In this document: one piece after another, positions 34,269-46,463 of the stretch
Numbering within the stretch: position 1 is the stretch's first letter
Layout of the letters: the number at the start of each line of letters is the position of its first letter
NCBI GenBank assembly: GCA_902729315.2
Contig: LR746269.1
Coordinates: forward strand, 3,041,001-3,105,000
Origin: Spirodela intermedia
Taxonomy: Eukaryota; Streptophyta; Magnoliopsida; Alismatales; Araceae
Direction of reading: 5' to 3'
DNA: 64,000 nucleotides
The notes under the pieces: generated by a model
What the model was told of the DNA's origin: nothing
Database searches by the model: none
The model's input: the letters and a program-made list of their open reading frames with translations, nothing else
Position numbers and translations under genes: made by a program

Positions 34269-37200
34269 ATGGTGAGGAAGAGGACGAGGGAGCTGTACAC
34301 CAGAGAGGCGGCGGAGTTCCTTCGTCACGTGGCGCAGGAGAAGCCCCTGCTGCCGTTCCTGATCCCGCTGGCCTTTCTGGCCTGGGCCGTAGAACGATGG
34401 CTGACCCCCATCTCCAACTGGGTTCCCCTCCTTGTCGCAGTCTGGTGGACGATCCAGGTAGAAGCTCCTCCTGCCATTTATTCTGCTTGTTCGATTCTTG
34501 AAGCTCTCCCGTCTTCTTTGTTGATATGAGCTCTCCCTTCTTCCTGGTTTTCCGCTGCTCCTCCCTGTGTTTCTTCTGAACGTCCATGGGAACTGATCAA
34601 TTGACGCCATCGCGCATCGGCTCCATCAATCCGGTTGACGTTTCATGTCGAGGTGCAGCCTTGCCAGCTCCCTCTCTCACTGAAATTTTACTCCACGTAG
34701 CCCGGTTTAGATCACAAAAGTTCTTCATCTCCCTCCTGGATGCGGCACAGAGTGTCTCCCTCTGTTCCTGCAGTGAATGGGAAGGCTCAGACCCCGTCCT
34801 TCGTCTTATTATTTTCCTTCACTGCAACGTGGAAATGAAACTTTCCTTTTCCGGGAACGCTTTAAAATTCTTGAAACCTTTTCTCCCCCTCTGGCATCTG
34901 TTGGTGCGAAGTTCCCAGGTTTAGAAGGGATACAAAGATGCTCTGATTGATTCATCCTTTTTATTTAAAGTCAACGATAGTTTGGTGGCCTCCAGATTCT
35001 TAACGCTGCCGTGGAAGCCAGCCGCATCCCATGAACTTCAATCGGGATGCGGATTCCCTCTGTTTTTGATCTTCATTTTTTTCTCTCAAAGATGATGTGA
35101 TCTCAAATTGTAATTATTTTTTTCTCTGAGCAGAGGAAACGCTACTTCTTGAGCTGGTTGTTCTTCTTAACAGATTTTTGAAAATTTCTGTATACGTTAC
35201 CGTTAAAAGTCGACAATTTTTACACAGCGATGAGAGAGAGAGAGAGAGAGATTGATTGATCAGAGCCCAGGAGTTTATAAAATTTCAACATTGCTGGATA
35301 GCACGGATTTTTATTTTCATTACCAGAAGACTAAGCTAGTGCTCCATGGAGAGAGAACCCATAGTCCTCCTCGCCTTGTTTTCAGTACTCTTTGTATGAC
35401 CTTTTTCCTGCGCAGTATCTTTAACGTAGTTTGAAGTTTGGTTATCCGTAAATTTTGCGCATTTATGTAGAAAATATCTAACCTGACGCAATGGAAGTTG
35501 ACCTTTTCATTCAGTACGAGCGATTTCATCGTCTCCAACTGGTAGCCGATTTAAACCATAAATGGAAACAGCGCGTATTAAAGACCTCGGTATGTAAGTT
35601 ACTCTCCGTTGTTTTGGATTATATTTCTCAAATAAATTAGCCATTCTGTAGCCTGAAAGAACCGTGCTTTGCAGCCCATAACTCCGTCAGAACCCTGCGA
35701 ATGGTTGAATAAGCTCTTCATTGATGTCTGGCCCAACTACATGGTTCCCAAGCTCTCAAGAACGTTCTCATCGATCGTGGAGGTAATTATTCGTTCTGGG
35801 CTGTTAATTTTCCCCCCTGATCTTGTCCCCAGTGGAAATTATTCTCGCACGCCACCATCCGACGTCGATTAATCTTCCTCGTCTAATCTGTTCTTGGTTT
35901 CCGTGGCTCTGGTGTCTATCAAACCACATTCAATGAAAAACTTTGTTTTTAGCGAATTCCGCGCTTCTGTTAGTTCTGCTTATCATTCTCATGGGGAATC
36001 TAAAATCGGATATCTTTGTCGAACAAAACTCGGAAAGAACCAGGTTTCTTGTTGGGTAATTTACGTTAATCCGACATTCTTGGTGAACTTGTTCTTCATT
36101 GGTGATAACATCCTCAATTAGTGCAACGACACTATTGAGGAAAGCCTGAGATCCTACCCTCCCCCTCTCTATAAATCCCACCACAGAGAGAAACCAGGGC
36201 TCTCTGCTCTGCTCGCAGTTGAGGAGTTGCCCGGTTGGAAGGGAGACCTCTGCGTTTTCGCTGCTACCGAGGTCATCTGAGCGGAGGCCCCCCTCCCCAG
36301 CTTCTCAGCTCCTCCCCTGTAGGGTACACTTGTTTTCATCCTCCTTCCTTGCTCTCTCTCTCTCTCTCTCTCTCTCGCTCTCGCTCTCACTCTCTCGCCC
36401 GCTTGTATTGGGGTTATTCGAGTTATTTGCTGGACTTGTCTGAGAGAGAGGGGGTTTTGTAGACCTCTGAAGCGCGCCACAGAAGGGGTGAGGGGTTGGG
36501 AGGATCGGGGTTAAGGAAGCACGGTTTGCTTGGTCTTTCTGACTGAACCTTTTTCTGTCACAGAAAGGCTTGAAGAACAAGAAACCGGCTCTACTGGTAA
36601 GTTGCCTGAGTTCTTCTGGCGCTTCTTTCTATCCGCCGGCGAATTATTTCGTTGACTGTCCCGTTTCTCGTGCAGGATAAGATTGAGTTGCAAGAATTCT
36701 CGCTCGGGTCATGCCCCCCAATCCTGGGAGCCCATGGTGTCCACTGGTTCACATCAGGCGACCAGGTTAGGCTCTATTCGTCATCTTGAACAGTAATTTG
36801 TGCCAACAGGATACCAGTTTCTGAGGATCACGAACTTGAATCAGTTCAACAAATTAGTCTGCGATATATAAGAACTGTAAATCCTACAAATCTCTGTGCT
36901 TTCATGTCTTTCTTTTGCGTCTTTTATCCCTGAAAGATCGTAGCTTTCAATAACATTCCCTTCATTTCTCTACGTTAAGTTTGTAGTTCGAGTTATTATT
37001 CACTTCTTCTTTTTTCAAAAATGAACTGAAAATACTAAACAAATGTCAATAATCGATGCTAAGAAACGGCAAATATAGCGGGTAAACGCTGTACATTTCA
37101 TTTTCTTCTTAATCCAGCCGCTTTGATGTTGTGTTGAGATAAATATAGATGCAAGCTTGTTATTATGATGTTATCATTCATTTAATGATATCTAATCACA

Positions 37201-40200
37201 GAGAGTCCTGAGGATGGGCTTTGACTGGATCACAAATGATATGAGCATCATGCTGTTCGCAAAACTGGCAACCCCATTAATGGGCACTGCCAGGATCGTC
37301 ATCAACAGCCTACACATCAAGGGAAATGTATGTGTAACTCCACTCCGCTCGCATGGTATTCCGATCATCTTTTTCAAGTTCTTAGTACCGAAAATATACG
37401 TCGTCCAAGTGATCAGTGAGAGATGTCTGAATTCAATGTTAGATCGAAAAATAAACACTGTAGTAGAGTTCTATGCCCGTGGGAATCATACCAGTAGTGA
37501 ATACGGAATCAAACTCCATGAGGATTAGAAAAAACTAATATTCCTGTCACAGAGAGATATCTTCGGTTGACTGGTTCTTCCCCTCAAAGGCAAAAAAAAA
37601 TGATCCGAGGGGAGTTCTCTGAAGACCACTTTCTCACGCTAGAATTCCAATTGAAGAAGCTTTTGTGTTGAATCTTCTTAGACATGTCAGAACTAAAGGC
37701 CGCTTGCAGTAAACCCAAGAGTAGCTCCTCGTCCAACACAGACGGACTAATTGGGAGACGATGAGTCATGGGCTTGATAAGTCATGCATAGAAGATAGAT
37801 AGCCTTTGACGGCAATGCTGATAGAAGAAAACGACTGGTTTTTAGTACTAGATGAACGCTCACCCGAAAGAAGGTTCGTTTCGGCTTCAATCTCCTAACG
37901 TTCCTAGCTTTTTTTCTTCTCCCGCAGCTCCTGTTGATGCCCGTCCTGGAAGGGCGTGCGATCCTATACTCCTTCGAATCCACACCTGAAGTGAAAATAG
38001 GAGTCGCATTCGGAACCGGCGGGAGTCAGTCCCTTCCCGCGACGGAATTACCCGGCGTTTCAACATGGCTGGTTCTCCTCCTCCTCTCTCTCTCTCTCTC
38101 TCTCTCGATCGATCGATCGATCGATATATATATATCTGTGTATCTCTATCATGCCTCCTTCCTCTTCTTCTTCCAGGTGAAGCTCTTTACCGACGCATTG
38201 GCGAAGAAGATGGTCGAGCCTCGGCGTGGGTGCTTCACCCTGCCACCGGTGAATCTGAGGAAGAAGGCGGTGGAAGGGGTCCTCCATGTCACGGTGATGT
38301 CGGCCGAGCACCTCCAAGGGAGCATCGTCAGGACGAACAGCGCAGAAGATAAACAGAACCAGGTTAGAGGTGGGCCTCCTGGAGAATCTCCGGGCAAGAC
38401 GCTTCAGACGTTCGTTGAGGTGGAGAGCGGGGAGGTCAGCAGGAGGACGAAGGTGAGGCAGGGATCGAGCCCCAGATGGGAGGACAGCTTCAACATGGTC
38501 TTGCGCAGGAAGTCGCAGGCTCTCAAGTTTCATCTCTACCAGTGGAGAGAGAACAGCGTGAAGTTCGACTACCTCGCCAGCTGTGAGATCAAGGTAGCCA
38601 GTCCGTAGGTTTATTTTGCTGAGATTCCTTTCAGTTTTCATCTCAAAGAGCCAAGTAAACGTTTTTTTATCACTGTTGTTGTCCTTGTCGTCAATGGGCC
38701 GATTAGTAGAGACGTTTCACCTCAATTTGATAGTAGTACTTTAGAATAGTATATCGATATTGTTTTTATAAAAACAGGGGGATCCACTGTCGATGCATTT
38801 ATTGATTAAAAAAAAGATAGTTCAAACTAGGTGAGTTAGATAGAGTTCACAGTACATTGATTCACCTCCTGCATACTTTACTACTTAGCTGAAGGAATCA
38901 TAATACTAGGAAAAATTAAAAATATATATCCTATTTTTATACATCTTTTGGCATTGGATTTCGACAGTCTACTAATGGAACATACGTTTCTCCATGGACA
39001 GATTAGGTATGTTGAGGATGACTCTACAATATTCTGGGCTGTCGGCCCTGGATCTGGTACACTAACCAAGAGGGCAGATTGCTGTGGAAAGGAAGTCGAC
39101 ATGGTTGTCCCATTTGAAGGAAGCCATGGTGGAGAGGTAATTTAAATACGGTGACGAATGTTGTTTGATCTAGCTGAATTAAATAGCCGTGGATAATTTT
39201 CGAATTAGTTATTTTTCTATTTAGCTGAACAAACTAGCTATGGGAATTATAAAATCTGTGCTCTGAATATAGCTGCCTGACTGTTTATTTCTCGAGTTTT
39301 CTTTTTTAAAAATCGGGGATTAAACCTTTAAAATATCCTTATCTGTAATTATTTTGGGTTAATGGCCCTCCATGCGACTGAACTTTCAAGCATCGTCTCC
39401 TTCCCAGCTATCTGTGAAGCTCGTCCTGAAGGAATGGCACTATTCGGACGGTTCACACAGCTTGAACAGCACCGCCAGCATTCTATCTCAGCCATCCAAC
39501 TCTGGCTTTTCGAGCTTCCAGTTGGGGACTGGAAGGAAGGTCAAGATGACCGTCATAGAGGGCAAGAACCTGTTGACCAAATCCGGGAAGTGCAGCCCTT
39601 ACGTCAAGCTGCACTATGGTAAGGTTCGTCATCGTCGTCCCGTTGACTCCTGATCTTCTCCCGCTTCCAAAGTTATCTTGAAGACTCACCGCCCTTCACT
39701 CTCTTCTCCTCCTCTTCCTCCACCCTCTCCTTCTCTTTCTCCTTCACCAGACCATCCACAAGACGAAGACCATCCCTCATGTCTGGGACCCCCTCTGGAA
39801 CGAGCCCTTCGAGTTCGATGAGATCGGAGGGGGAGAGTACCTCAAGATCACCTGCTACAACGAGGATTTGTTTGGGGACGACCACATCGGCAGCGCGAGG
39901 GTCAACCTCCAGGGCCTCGTCGATGGTTCGGTCAGGGACGTCTGGGTCCCCCTCGAGAAGGTCACCACCGGAGAGCTAAGGCTTCAGATCGAAGCCCGGA
40001 AGAAAGACAAAGCGGAAGGATCCAGTGTACGATGTCAGCATATTTCATGTGCACCGCTCTGAATCTGCCATCCATTGCTGTCAAATGCTTCTTGTTCTTC
40101 GTCTATTCAGTTTCTCTTCCGGGTTTTGGAGAAAGATCGTGACTTTTTGCCGTTTTTTCATGCCATGGCCAGTGTTCGAGCAGGAGAACCGAGGCTGGGT

Positions 40201-41763
40201 TGATTGAGCTGAATATCATCGAAGCTAGGGACCTCATTGGAGCTGATTTGAGGGGAACCAGCGACCCCTACGTCCGGGTGCAGTACGGAAGCGTGAAGAA
40301 AAGAACTAAGGTCAATCTCTCATTGCCTCGATTGAGGACCATTCTATATATAGCTGGTTTCGTCCAAGCACCCTTCTTTTTCCTTTTCTGGCCAAAATTT
40401 GGATATATTCGAGTTCGCGAAACCATTGGTTACTGTGCCGTCGGTCTTCAAAGATCTCCACGCATCGTCTTCTACCATCTACCATTCCCCCCTGCGTACG
40501 ATGCTCCTATGAACAGAAAGAATTAGGTCACCATTTGCTGAGGATCCTTCATGAAGGATCCTCTGCGACGCAGCTCCCCCAACATGAGGTCTTGGAAATG
40601 GAAGACTGACGCCAGGAAACATCATCTTTTTCGTAATTCATCGATCATTAGGGTTAGCCGAGATAGTTTAGAGGAATACGACCATGTGTTTGTTCATCTT
40701 GACCAAATGTGTTTTTCCGATTTTCGTTCGGATGGTCTTCTCTGATCTCGAATGCCATTTGCAGGTAATTCATAAGACGTTGAATCCTGTGTGGAACCAG
40801 ACGCTTGAATTTCCCGACACCGGCGGCCAGCTGAACCTGCACGTGAAGGATTACAACGCCCTGCTCCCGACGTCGAGCATCGGACACTGTATGGTGGAGT
40901 ATGAAAGCATAGGGCCTAACCAAACGGCTGACAAATGGATACCCCTCCAGGGAGTGATGAACGGGGAGATCCACGTACAGATAACCAGGAAAGTTCCCGA
41001 GCTGGAGAAGAAATCAAGCATGGACGGCAGCACGTCCTCCTCCGGAGGAGCCCGTGAAATCTCTAATCAGGTGAGGAAGCAGCCTCCGAGGATCTCAGGG
41101 ACACATTTAAATTCAGTTATTTACGTAGTCATGCGTTCCAATCGACAATTCATCGTCAAGGAGTTTCTGGGTCGTGATTTACTATCGTTCTTCGATTTTT
41201 TTCCTCGTTTGAATGCCCAGAAACGTCCTCATTTACGGTTGCTGGTCATGGAGTTTCAGGGTCGTGATTTACTATAGTTGTTCGATTTTTTTCCTCGTTT
41301 GAATGCTCAGAAACGTCCTCATTTACGGTTTCTGGTCATGGAGTTTCAGGGTCGTGATTTACTATCGTTCTTCGATTTTTTTCCTCATTTGAATCCCCAG
41401 AAACGTCCTCATTTACGGTAGCTGGTCATGGAATTTCTGGGTCGTGGTTAAATATCGTTCTTCGATTTTTTACTCACTTGAATGCCCAGAAACATCCTCA
41501 TTTACGGTTGCTCGCATGTGCTTTCATCCTTCTTTCACTAGTCGACTGAGCTTCTGAAGAAGCTTCAGAGCTCACTGAAGGGCGGGGACTTGGAGAGCCT
41601 TCCTCTTGCTTTAGCCGAGCTCGAGAGCATCAAGGATGAACAGGATGAGTACATGTGGCAGCTTGAGACGGAGAAAGCGTTGTTGCTGGAAAAGATTTCT
41701 GAGCTCTACCGGGAGATCAATAACACATCACCCTCCCCGACCAGGAAGGCCCTCAAAAATTGA
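34269..41763 (+). CDS. NTMC2T3: SMP- and C2-domain membrane-contact-site protein, NTMC2T3-like, 14 exons
   Basis: Exons: 34269-34457, 35515-35589, 35675-35782, 36564-36596, 36676-36765, 37202-37327, 37928-38071, 38177-38593, 39002-39136, 39408-39623, 39751-40026, 40194-40310, 40765-41070, 41542-41763. All keep phase 0 and give 817 aa, close to the Arabidopsis relative At3g18370. The N-terminus has a hydrophobic hairpin (about 27-62) for membrane anchoring. Residues 89-262 form the lipid-transfer SMP domain (CEWLNKLFIDVWP, FSLGSCPPILG, SLPATELPGVS). Three C2-like domains follow (about 287-430, 482-595, 604-718), and the tail (745-800) is coiled coil. Proteins of this family tether membranes, as extended synaptotagmins do, and may move lipid. 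The third C2 keeps GADLRGTSDPY but its third loop reads KDYNALLP. The exon 12 acceptor and the AAG/GTTCGT donor after exon 10 are the least certain splice sites. Confidence 0.92.
34458..35514 (+). other. Large first intron of the NTMC2T3-like gene
   Basis: The 1057-bp intron begins GTAGAAGC and ends TTCATTCAG. It includes a GA microsatellite at about 35230-35251. Open frames at 34586-34924 and 35252-35434 show no conserved peptide. A 75-bp second exon (YERFHRLQLVADLNHKW) follows. Confidence 0.7.
36352..36396. repeat. CT microsatellite in intron 3 of the NTMC2T3-like gene
   Basis: A run of CT dinucleotides with a few CTCG interruptions. It creates long Ser/Leu and Arg/Glu frames on the two strands that are not genes. 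Confidence 0.85.
38083..38134. repeat. Compound CT, GATC and TA microsatellite in intron 7 of the NTMC2T3-like gene
   Basis: The 105-bp intron 38072-38176 is about half simple repeat: a CT run, then GATCGATCGATCGATCGA, then a TA run. The plus-strand frame happens to stay open through it, so exons 7 and 8 appear as one long frame. Splicing at TGGCTG/GTTCTCC and TTCCAG/GTGAAG restores the family sequence. Confidence 0.85.
41161..41512 (+). repeat. Tandem repeat of a 90-bp unit, about 3.9 copies, in the last intron of the NTMC2T3-like gene
   Basis: Copies start at 41161, 41251, 41341 and 41431, with words such as GGGTCGTGATTTACTAT, TTCGATTTTTTTCCTCGTTT and AGAAACGTCCTCATTTACGG in each. The first three are nearly identical; the fourth is more diverged. 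Every unit contains a pyrimidine-rich stretch followed by CCAG or TCAG, so it resembles a 3' splice site. The real acceptor (TTTCACTAG) lies 30 bp past the array. Confidence 0.92.
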
Positions 41764-42999
41764 TTACCTGAGATTCACTGGGCAGTACTGTATATCTTTA
41801 ATTTTAGATTTTTTTTGTTTGAAAAACATTCCAAAGACTTCTTCGATGTGAAGAGGTGCAGCTGCAGAGCTCTAAGGAGTCATTCCTAGTGGATTATCCG
41901 CCATTAATGGTGGCTCATACTCACATAATGTGGGAAATAGAATGCCGAAGTAACAAGGTTGGCCGTGGCTGTTCTCAAGGATTTCCTAAAGGATGTTGAA
42001 TATTTTTGTTGCATCACGACAACCGCTGGTATGGGTATCATTGGCCCTGCTTCGTTTATGTACCCTTTACTATAATTATACAGTACAACTAAATTTATCA
42101 CGTTTATTATATTATACAATCGTGTGTTATCCGCTTCTTCGTGTAATGGGGGAATGGTAAATTATCTGAAATTCCAAATCTCTGATTCCAAGCATGACCA
42201 AAGCTTAAGTGAGAGATACGATAGAGGTGGCCACAAATTGATGCTTCAATCCTTCATGATACCGTTTTTGTTTTTTCAATGTGATAGTCTCTCATTTATT
42301 CTTATTCTTAATTAATCCAAGTTTCTTAACTCACTGAGGTACACGAAATATTTTCAAGAGCTATAAACTAAAAGGGGCATTCATCACATGCAGTATGCGG
42401 ACATGAAAACCTGCTTAATTAATTATAGAACTTCTTCACTCACTATGCCTACTTTGAGATTTATGTTGAGTAACTATAAGTTATGCTGTAGCTTTCAAGT
42501 ACACCAAGAGAATTTGAACTTCAGTTCACTCTGAATAATTTGGAGAATAGATGACTCAAGGTTGTGTGTATCTTGCTTTCTTTCTCACTTGATGATTAGT
42601 TTTTAATATTCTATAATAAGGATAAGTTGTGCTTAGACAACTTTGGGGTTTCTTTGAACTTCTATATATTTCTTAAATTCTGCCTTTAGGTTTGAACACA
42701 TGTTGATGAATAATGGGTGCGTTGAAACTAAAGACATATGTTAAATTATTATGAAGGATTGATTGAAAATTATTCATCACAACTAAGTTATTTTGATATC
42801 ATAGTTGGAGAGTAAACAATATCATTCCTGGTAAAACCCAAAGGCAAAGTATTAATTAAAATCTATATCAACTTGAAGAAAATAGAAGAGTTTCATTCAT
42901 ATTCAATCGCTTAATCTTTGCATGTGGACATCAGGTAAGGTATTAATCAAAGATAGAGAGAGTAATGTTTAAATCTTAAATAAATTTTGAATTCCTTTT
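41764..42999. other. NTMC2T3-like 3' flank and AT-rich spacer
   Basis: The first few hundred bases probably contain the 3' UTR. The rest is AT-rich with no gene or named repeat. The frame at 42124-42315 is unsupported. The bases CTTTT at 42995-42999 form the left target duplication of the Copia element. Confidence 0.5.
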
Positions 43000-43243
43000 T
43001 GACATGATCATTCTTGCTCTAATTTTCCATTTGGTGGCTCAACAAGAGGTAAAATATGAAAAAACTCATTTTCATTCCAGTGAAGAGTTAGGGTTAAGTA
43101 CATGAAAGAGGATTGATCCAAGGGTGGGTTTTTGGGCACCAACTAATATGGATCTATTCTTATTAAGGTAAAATTAAAAAAAATGACTAAAATCACAATA
43201 TGATCAAATAAAGAGCCATGAATAAAAACTATATCTTCAAACA
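43000..43243 (-). repeat. 3' LTR of the Copia element
   Basis: The plus-strand sequence starts TGACATGATC and ends CTTCAAACA. It aligns with the right LTR through AAAATATGAAAAAACTCAT against AAAATGCGAGAAAACTCAC, and through GTGAAGAGTTAGGGTTAAGT against GTGAAGAGTTGGCGTCAAGT. Divergence between the LTRs is high, so the insertion is old. Confidence 0.8.
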
Positions 43244-43249
43244 TATCCT

Positions 43250-43690
43250 CACAAGTTGGCAAGAGGATATCATCTATTCCCAACTTGGAGACAAGATCTT
43301 GAAATACAAGTTTGTGTAGGCTTTTGCTGAGAATATATTTTCATCTACTAGAGGTTGAAATATATGATGTACAAATTAAACTATTATCAACTCTTGAATG
43401 AAATGTCAGTAAATGTTTGTGTTTAGTTTGATCATGCTGGATTGGGTTATACATGATGCTGATAGCTGATTTGTTGTCACAATATAGTCGGATAGTGTTC
43501 GCCCACTTAATTCTTAAGTCATCCAAGATGTGTGTCACTCATAGAACCTCTCAAGTATATTGAGCATTAACTCTAAATTTAGGTTCTGCATTTGACCTTA
43601 TTACCGCTATTTACTTTTTACTCTACCAAATTATAAGATTTCCTTCAAAGAAGATATAATCCCAAACATAGACCTCTTATCTATTGATGC
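43250..43690 (-). pseudogene. Copia RNase H / pol C-terminus remnant
   Basis: The minus-strand frame at 43341-43538 contains LYCDNKSAISIMYNPIQHD and KHKH, the hallmark Copia RNase H block with its aspartate. Upstream, in broken frames, comes a DKRSMFG..FGRVKSK remnant of the preceding conserved block. Downstream comes SKLGIDDILLPTCED, the usual end of such polyproteins, leading into the 3' LTR. Stops and frame changes interrupt it. Confidence 0.8.
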
Positions 43691-43935
43691 TAATGGTTTC
43701 AATAATTACAATTGAAAATGTATTGATATGAATTTATTGAATATTAATGGTTATTTATATTTGTATCAAATATTCAATATAGTTATTATATGAATTATCC
43801 TTATTCATTTAATAATTTTACCGCTAAAAATTAAATCCAAGTTATCAATCATTGAAATTAAGTGATCCTTCATATTATTAATATTTGATCGACAAAGAAT
43901 ATCAGTTGAATAATCATTATTAATAAAAGAATAAG

Positions 43936-44230
43936 TGATGTGACCTAATCATTGTATAATAAATCACACAAATTTATAATTTATAAAACTAAAAAAATAC
44001 TATTTTTTATATTTTTAGAAATATTTTAGTAAAAATAAATTAATTATAATTTATCAAAATATTTAAAAAATAGTAGAAAATTTTTAAGTTGATCATAACA
44101 TGCAAGATAATATCTGATAAGATTTTAGAATTTTTCTCAACAAATTAATTTTATTATTATTTTTAAAATAAATGATGAAGATAAAATATATTTAAAAATT
44201 CACAAAAAAGAGAAATTCGGATGCAGATTT
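43936..44230 (-). repeat. Fragment of the Gypsy-family LTR nested inside the Copia element
   Basis: It starts TGATGTGACCTAATCATTG and continues ATAATAAATCACACAAATTT and TTTATAAAACTA, matching the left end (plus-strand view) of the LTRs at 5283 and 7754. The similarity stops near GGATGCAGATTTCAG, after about 295 of 1600 bp. It has probably been truncated by a later deletion that also removed part of the Copia pol. Confidence 0.75.
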
Positions 44231-44299
44231 CAGTTTCTCAATTTCTAGACTCACATGCCCTTGCAAATGAGGTGCAGCTGAACATAGACTTCAATTTCT

Positions 44300-45803
44300 C
44301 AATTTCTTCTTTTAGAGAGCTAATGTCTTCTCTCACTCCCGTTAGTAGGTAGATTCTCACTATCTAAGGTTTGGGCATCCAATTTATAAATTTTTCAATG
44401 TCTTGTGTGATGTGTGCTTGTTCTTGCCATGGAGGTATTCTATGTAACATCTAGTAATTTTTTCTATTATGATTCTTCTCTTTGTAGTGTGAACACCACA
44501 AATTCTCATTTCCTTCACTTCTAACAACTTTCTCAAAGTGGATTGCCCAACATTTTGGTCCCCTAAGGTTGTAAATGTCTTATGTCCCTTAGACTTGGCC
44601 ATAATTGTTGCACCAACTTCTTCTTTAGCTGCTCTTAGAATCAGTTGCAGTTTGCTTTCCTTTTTGATTACAATGTGAATTGTGTCCTCAATATATAGCA
44701 CTTTCTCATAGTTAAGAATTTGGCTTCTCAACTATTCATACTTGATATTGAGGCCTATCAAAAATTTATAAAGATAGATGATCCTTCAAGGCATAAGCCC
44801 ATTCTTGAGATTCAAGGCTCCTCAATAGTTGATAGTGATCAATCTTCCTCCAAAGAGCTTATAACTTTGAAGCATAGTCCATAATGGATCTATCCCCTTA
44901 TACTAGTATTGATGCTTTGGTTACAAGTCCATAAATGCGTCAATCTATATCGCATATTGAAGAAGCCTTATGAACTTGATTCCAAAGATCTTTGGAAGTC
45001 TTAAAGCCCAAAATATTCTTGTAGACATATCCTACCATTATCCAATCAGTTAGATAAGAATAAGAGCATCATCTTTCCTCCATACCTTGGACTCTAGACT
45101 GGAGATATCTGGTGGATTCTGAACTAGATGATCTTCTAGACCTCGTCCCAATAAAATTAATTATACATATTGACTCCACTGGAGAAGATTGCAGTCATTA
45201 TATTTCAGCTTTGCAAGTACTCCTAGAAGCAGTTATGTCAGTTGATCTCTCTCTTCTAAAGAAGATTGAATGATCATGGAAGACACTTGAATCACCTCAG
45301 ATGAATCATCGGTCGACATAATCATCTTATACATAACAGTATTTCTTATGATGAAAGATTAATTAGTGGACTATATCTGACAATCTCCTCCCACACATTT
45401 TCATGATCCATGACATAATCTCCCACAGTTCACTTTCCCTGCACAAGGGTCATCATCTTCATTATGATGCTACAAATATGAGGTTTGTTCTTCTCAATGA
45501 AGAAAGAACATCGCCCTTAATCCCAAACTTCTTTAACAATGGGCAATAACATAAATTTACAGCTTATTTCTAAAGCAAGATGATTCTCAACCAGATTTTG
45601 ATTGCTGCCTTAGCTCATCTCCACTACTGATAACCAGGATTGTTAAGTGCTACAAGAGGATCAATAAGATGGTAAGCTTTACCCTTCTCAATTATTAATT
45701 CCTCAATAAATTCGAAACACTACAAGAAATTTTTCTCATTCAACTTATATTGTGGTGGAATATCAGGTAATTCTTGGAGACAGGTATCTATTATAGAAGC
45801 CAT
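44300..45803 (-). pseudogene. Degenerate Copia gag
   Basis: The minus-strand start ATG is at 45801-45803, and the frame begins MASIIDTCLQELPDIPPQ, then YKLNEKNFL, before a stop. This resembles the N-terminus of plant Copia gag proteins. The later part contains a decayed zinc-knuckle stretch (WCSHYKEKNHNRKN, near 44440-44520), in which the expected second cysteine is a tyrosine. The open frame at 44384-44731 is one surviving piece in a partly different frame. Confidence 0.75.
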
Positions 45804-46234
45804 TTAAAAACTATTTGACATCTATTGAGATATAAATCAAATTCCATTCCCTAAATAGCATAAGTTGTCTCCCTCCTCCAATAATCACTAAAGAAGAGGT
45901 CATGGACGAGAAATCTATCAAATACAAACGACTGAAGTAAGACATAATCGTCTAGCTAACATCACAACACTTTCTCCCCTCACTCTACAGAAAGAGATGA
46001 TAACAGCCTAAATCCCCTCAAATCAGACTTGAATCAATCTTAGACAACAACCACGATGTTGAATATCATCAAAAAAAAACAAAAATGCAAGGACCTCTTG
46101 CACTCTTCCAGACAACGAAGGTACAGAAAACCCTCAAATTCGATTCAAACATGATCAAGCCCAAGTAAAATATGATGTGAAACTGGTGAAACATCCCTAG
46201 AAGACAGATTAGGCGGAGCAATTGCTCCTAAGAG

Positions 46235-46246
46235 ACTCTCATCCTA
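46235..46246 (-). other. Decayed primer binding site of the Copia element
   Basis: The plus-strand bases directly before the 5' LTR read CTCTCATCCTA. They resemble the complement of the initiator-tRNA-Met PBS (CTCTGATACCA) at 8 of 11 positions. Confidence 0.5.
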
Positions 46247-46463
46247 TGATGCAATAAATCTTTCTCTGGTTTGCCCTCCAACGGTTCCACAGAAAGCAAA
46301 ATGCGAGAAAACTCACTTTCATTCAGGTGAAGAGTTGGCGTCAAGTACACGAGAAAGACGATGGATCTTAATGGATTCAGAAGAGTCATCGACTAATCTA
46401 CATCTGTTCTCATAAGAGCAGAATTATTATAAAAGAAAGAAATAAAGACTACATCTTCCATCA
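46247..46463 (-). repeat. 5' LTR of the Copia element
   Basis: On the plus strand it runs from TGATGCAATAAATC to CATCTTCCATCA. It aligns with the 3' LTR along its length and is followed by the target duplication CTTTT. Confidence 0.8.

Larger units (their letters stand above)
43000..46463 (-). mobile_element. Decayed, internally deleted Ty1/Copia retrotransposon with 5-bp target site duplication
   Basis: Two short related LTRs (43000-43243 and 46247-46463) bound 3 kb of internal DNA. CTTTT occurs directly outside both ends (42995-42999 and 46464-46468). Orientation is minus: gag begins at 45803 and an RNase H remnant lies near the 3' LTR. Integrase and most of the reverse transcriptase are absent. 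A fragment of the Gypsy-family LTR sits between gag and RNase H. A full-length Copia element is usually near 5 kb, so roughly the central pol region has been lost. Many stops make it non-functional. Confidence 0.85.
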
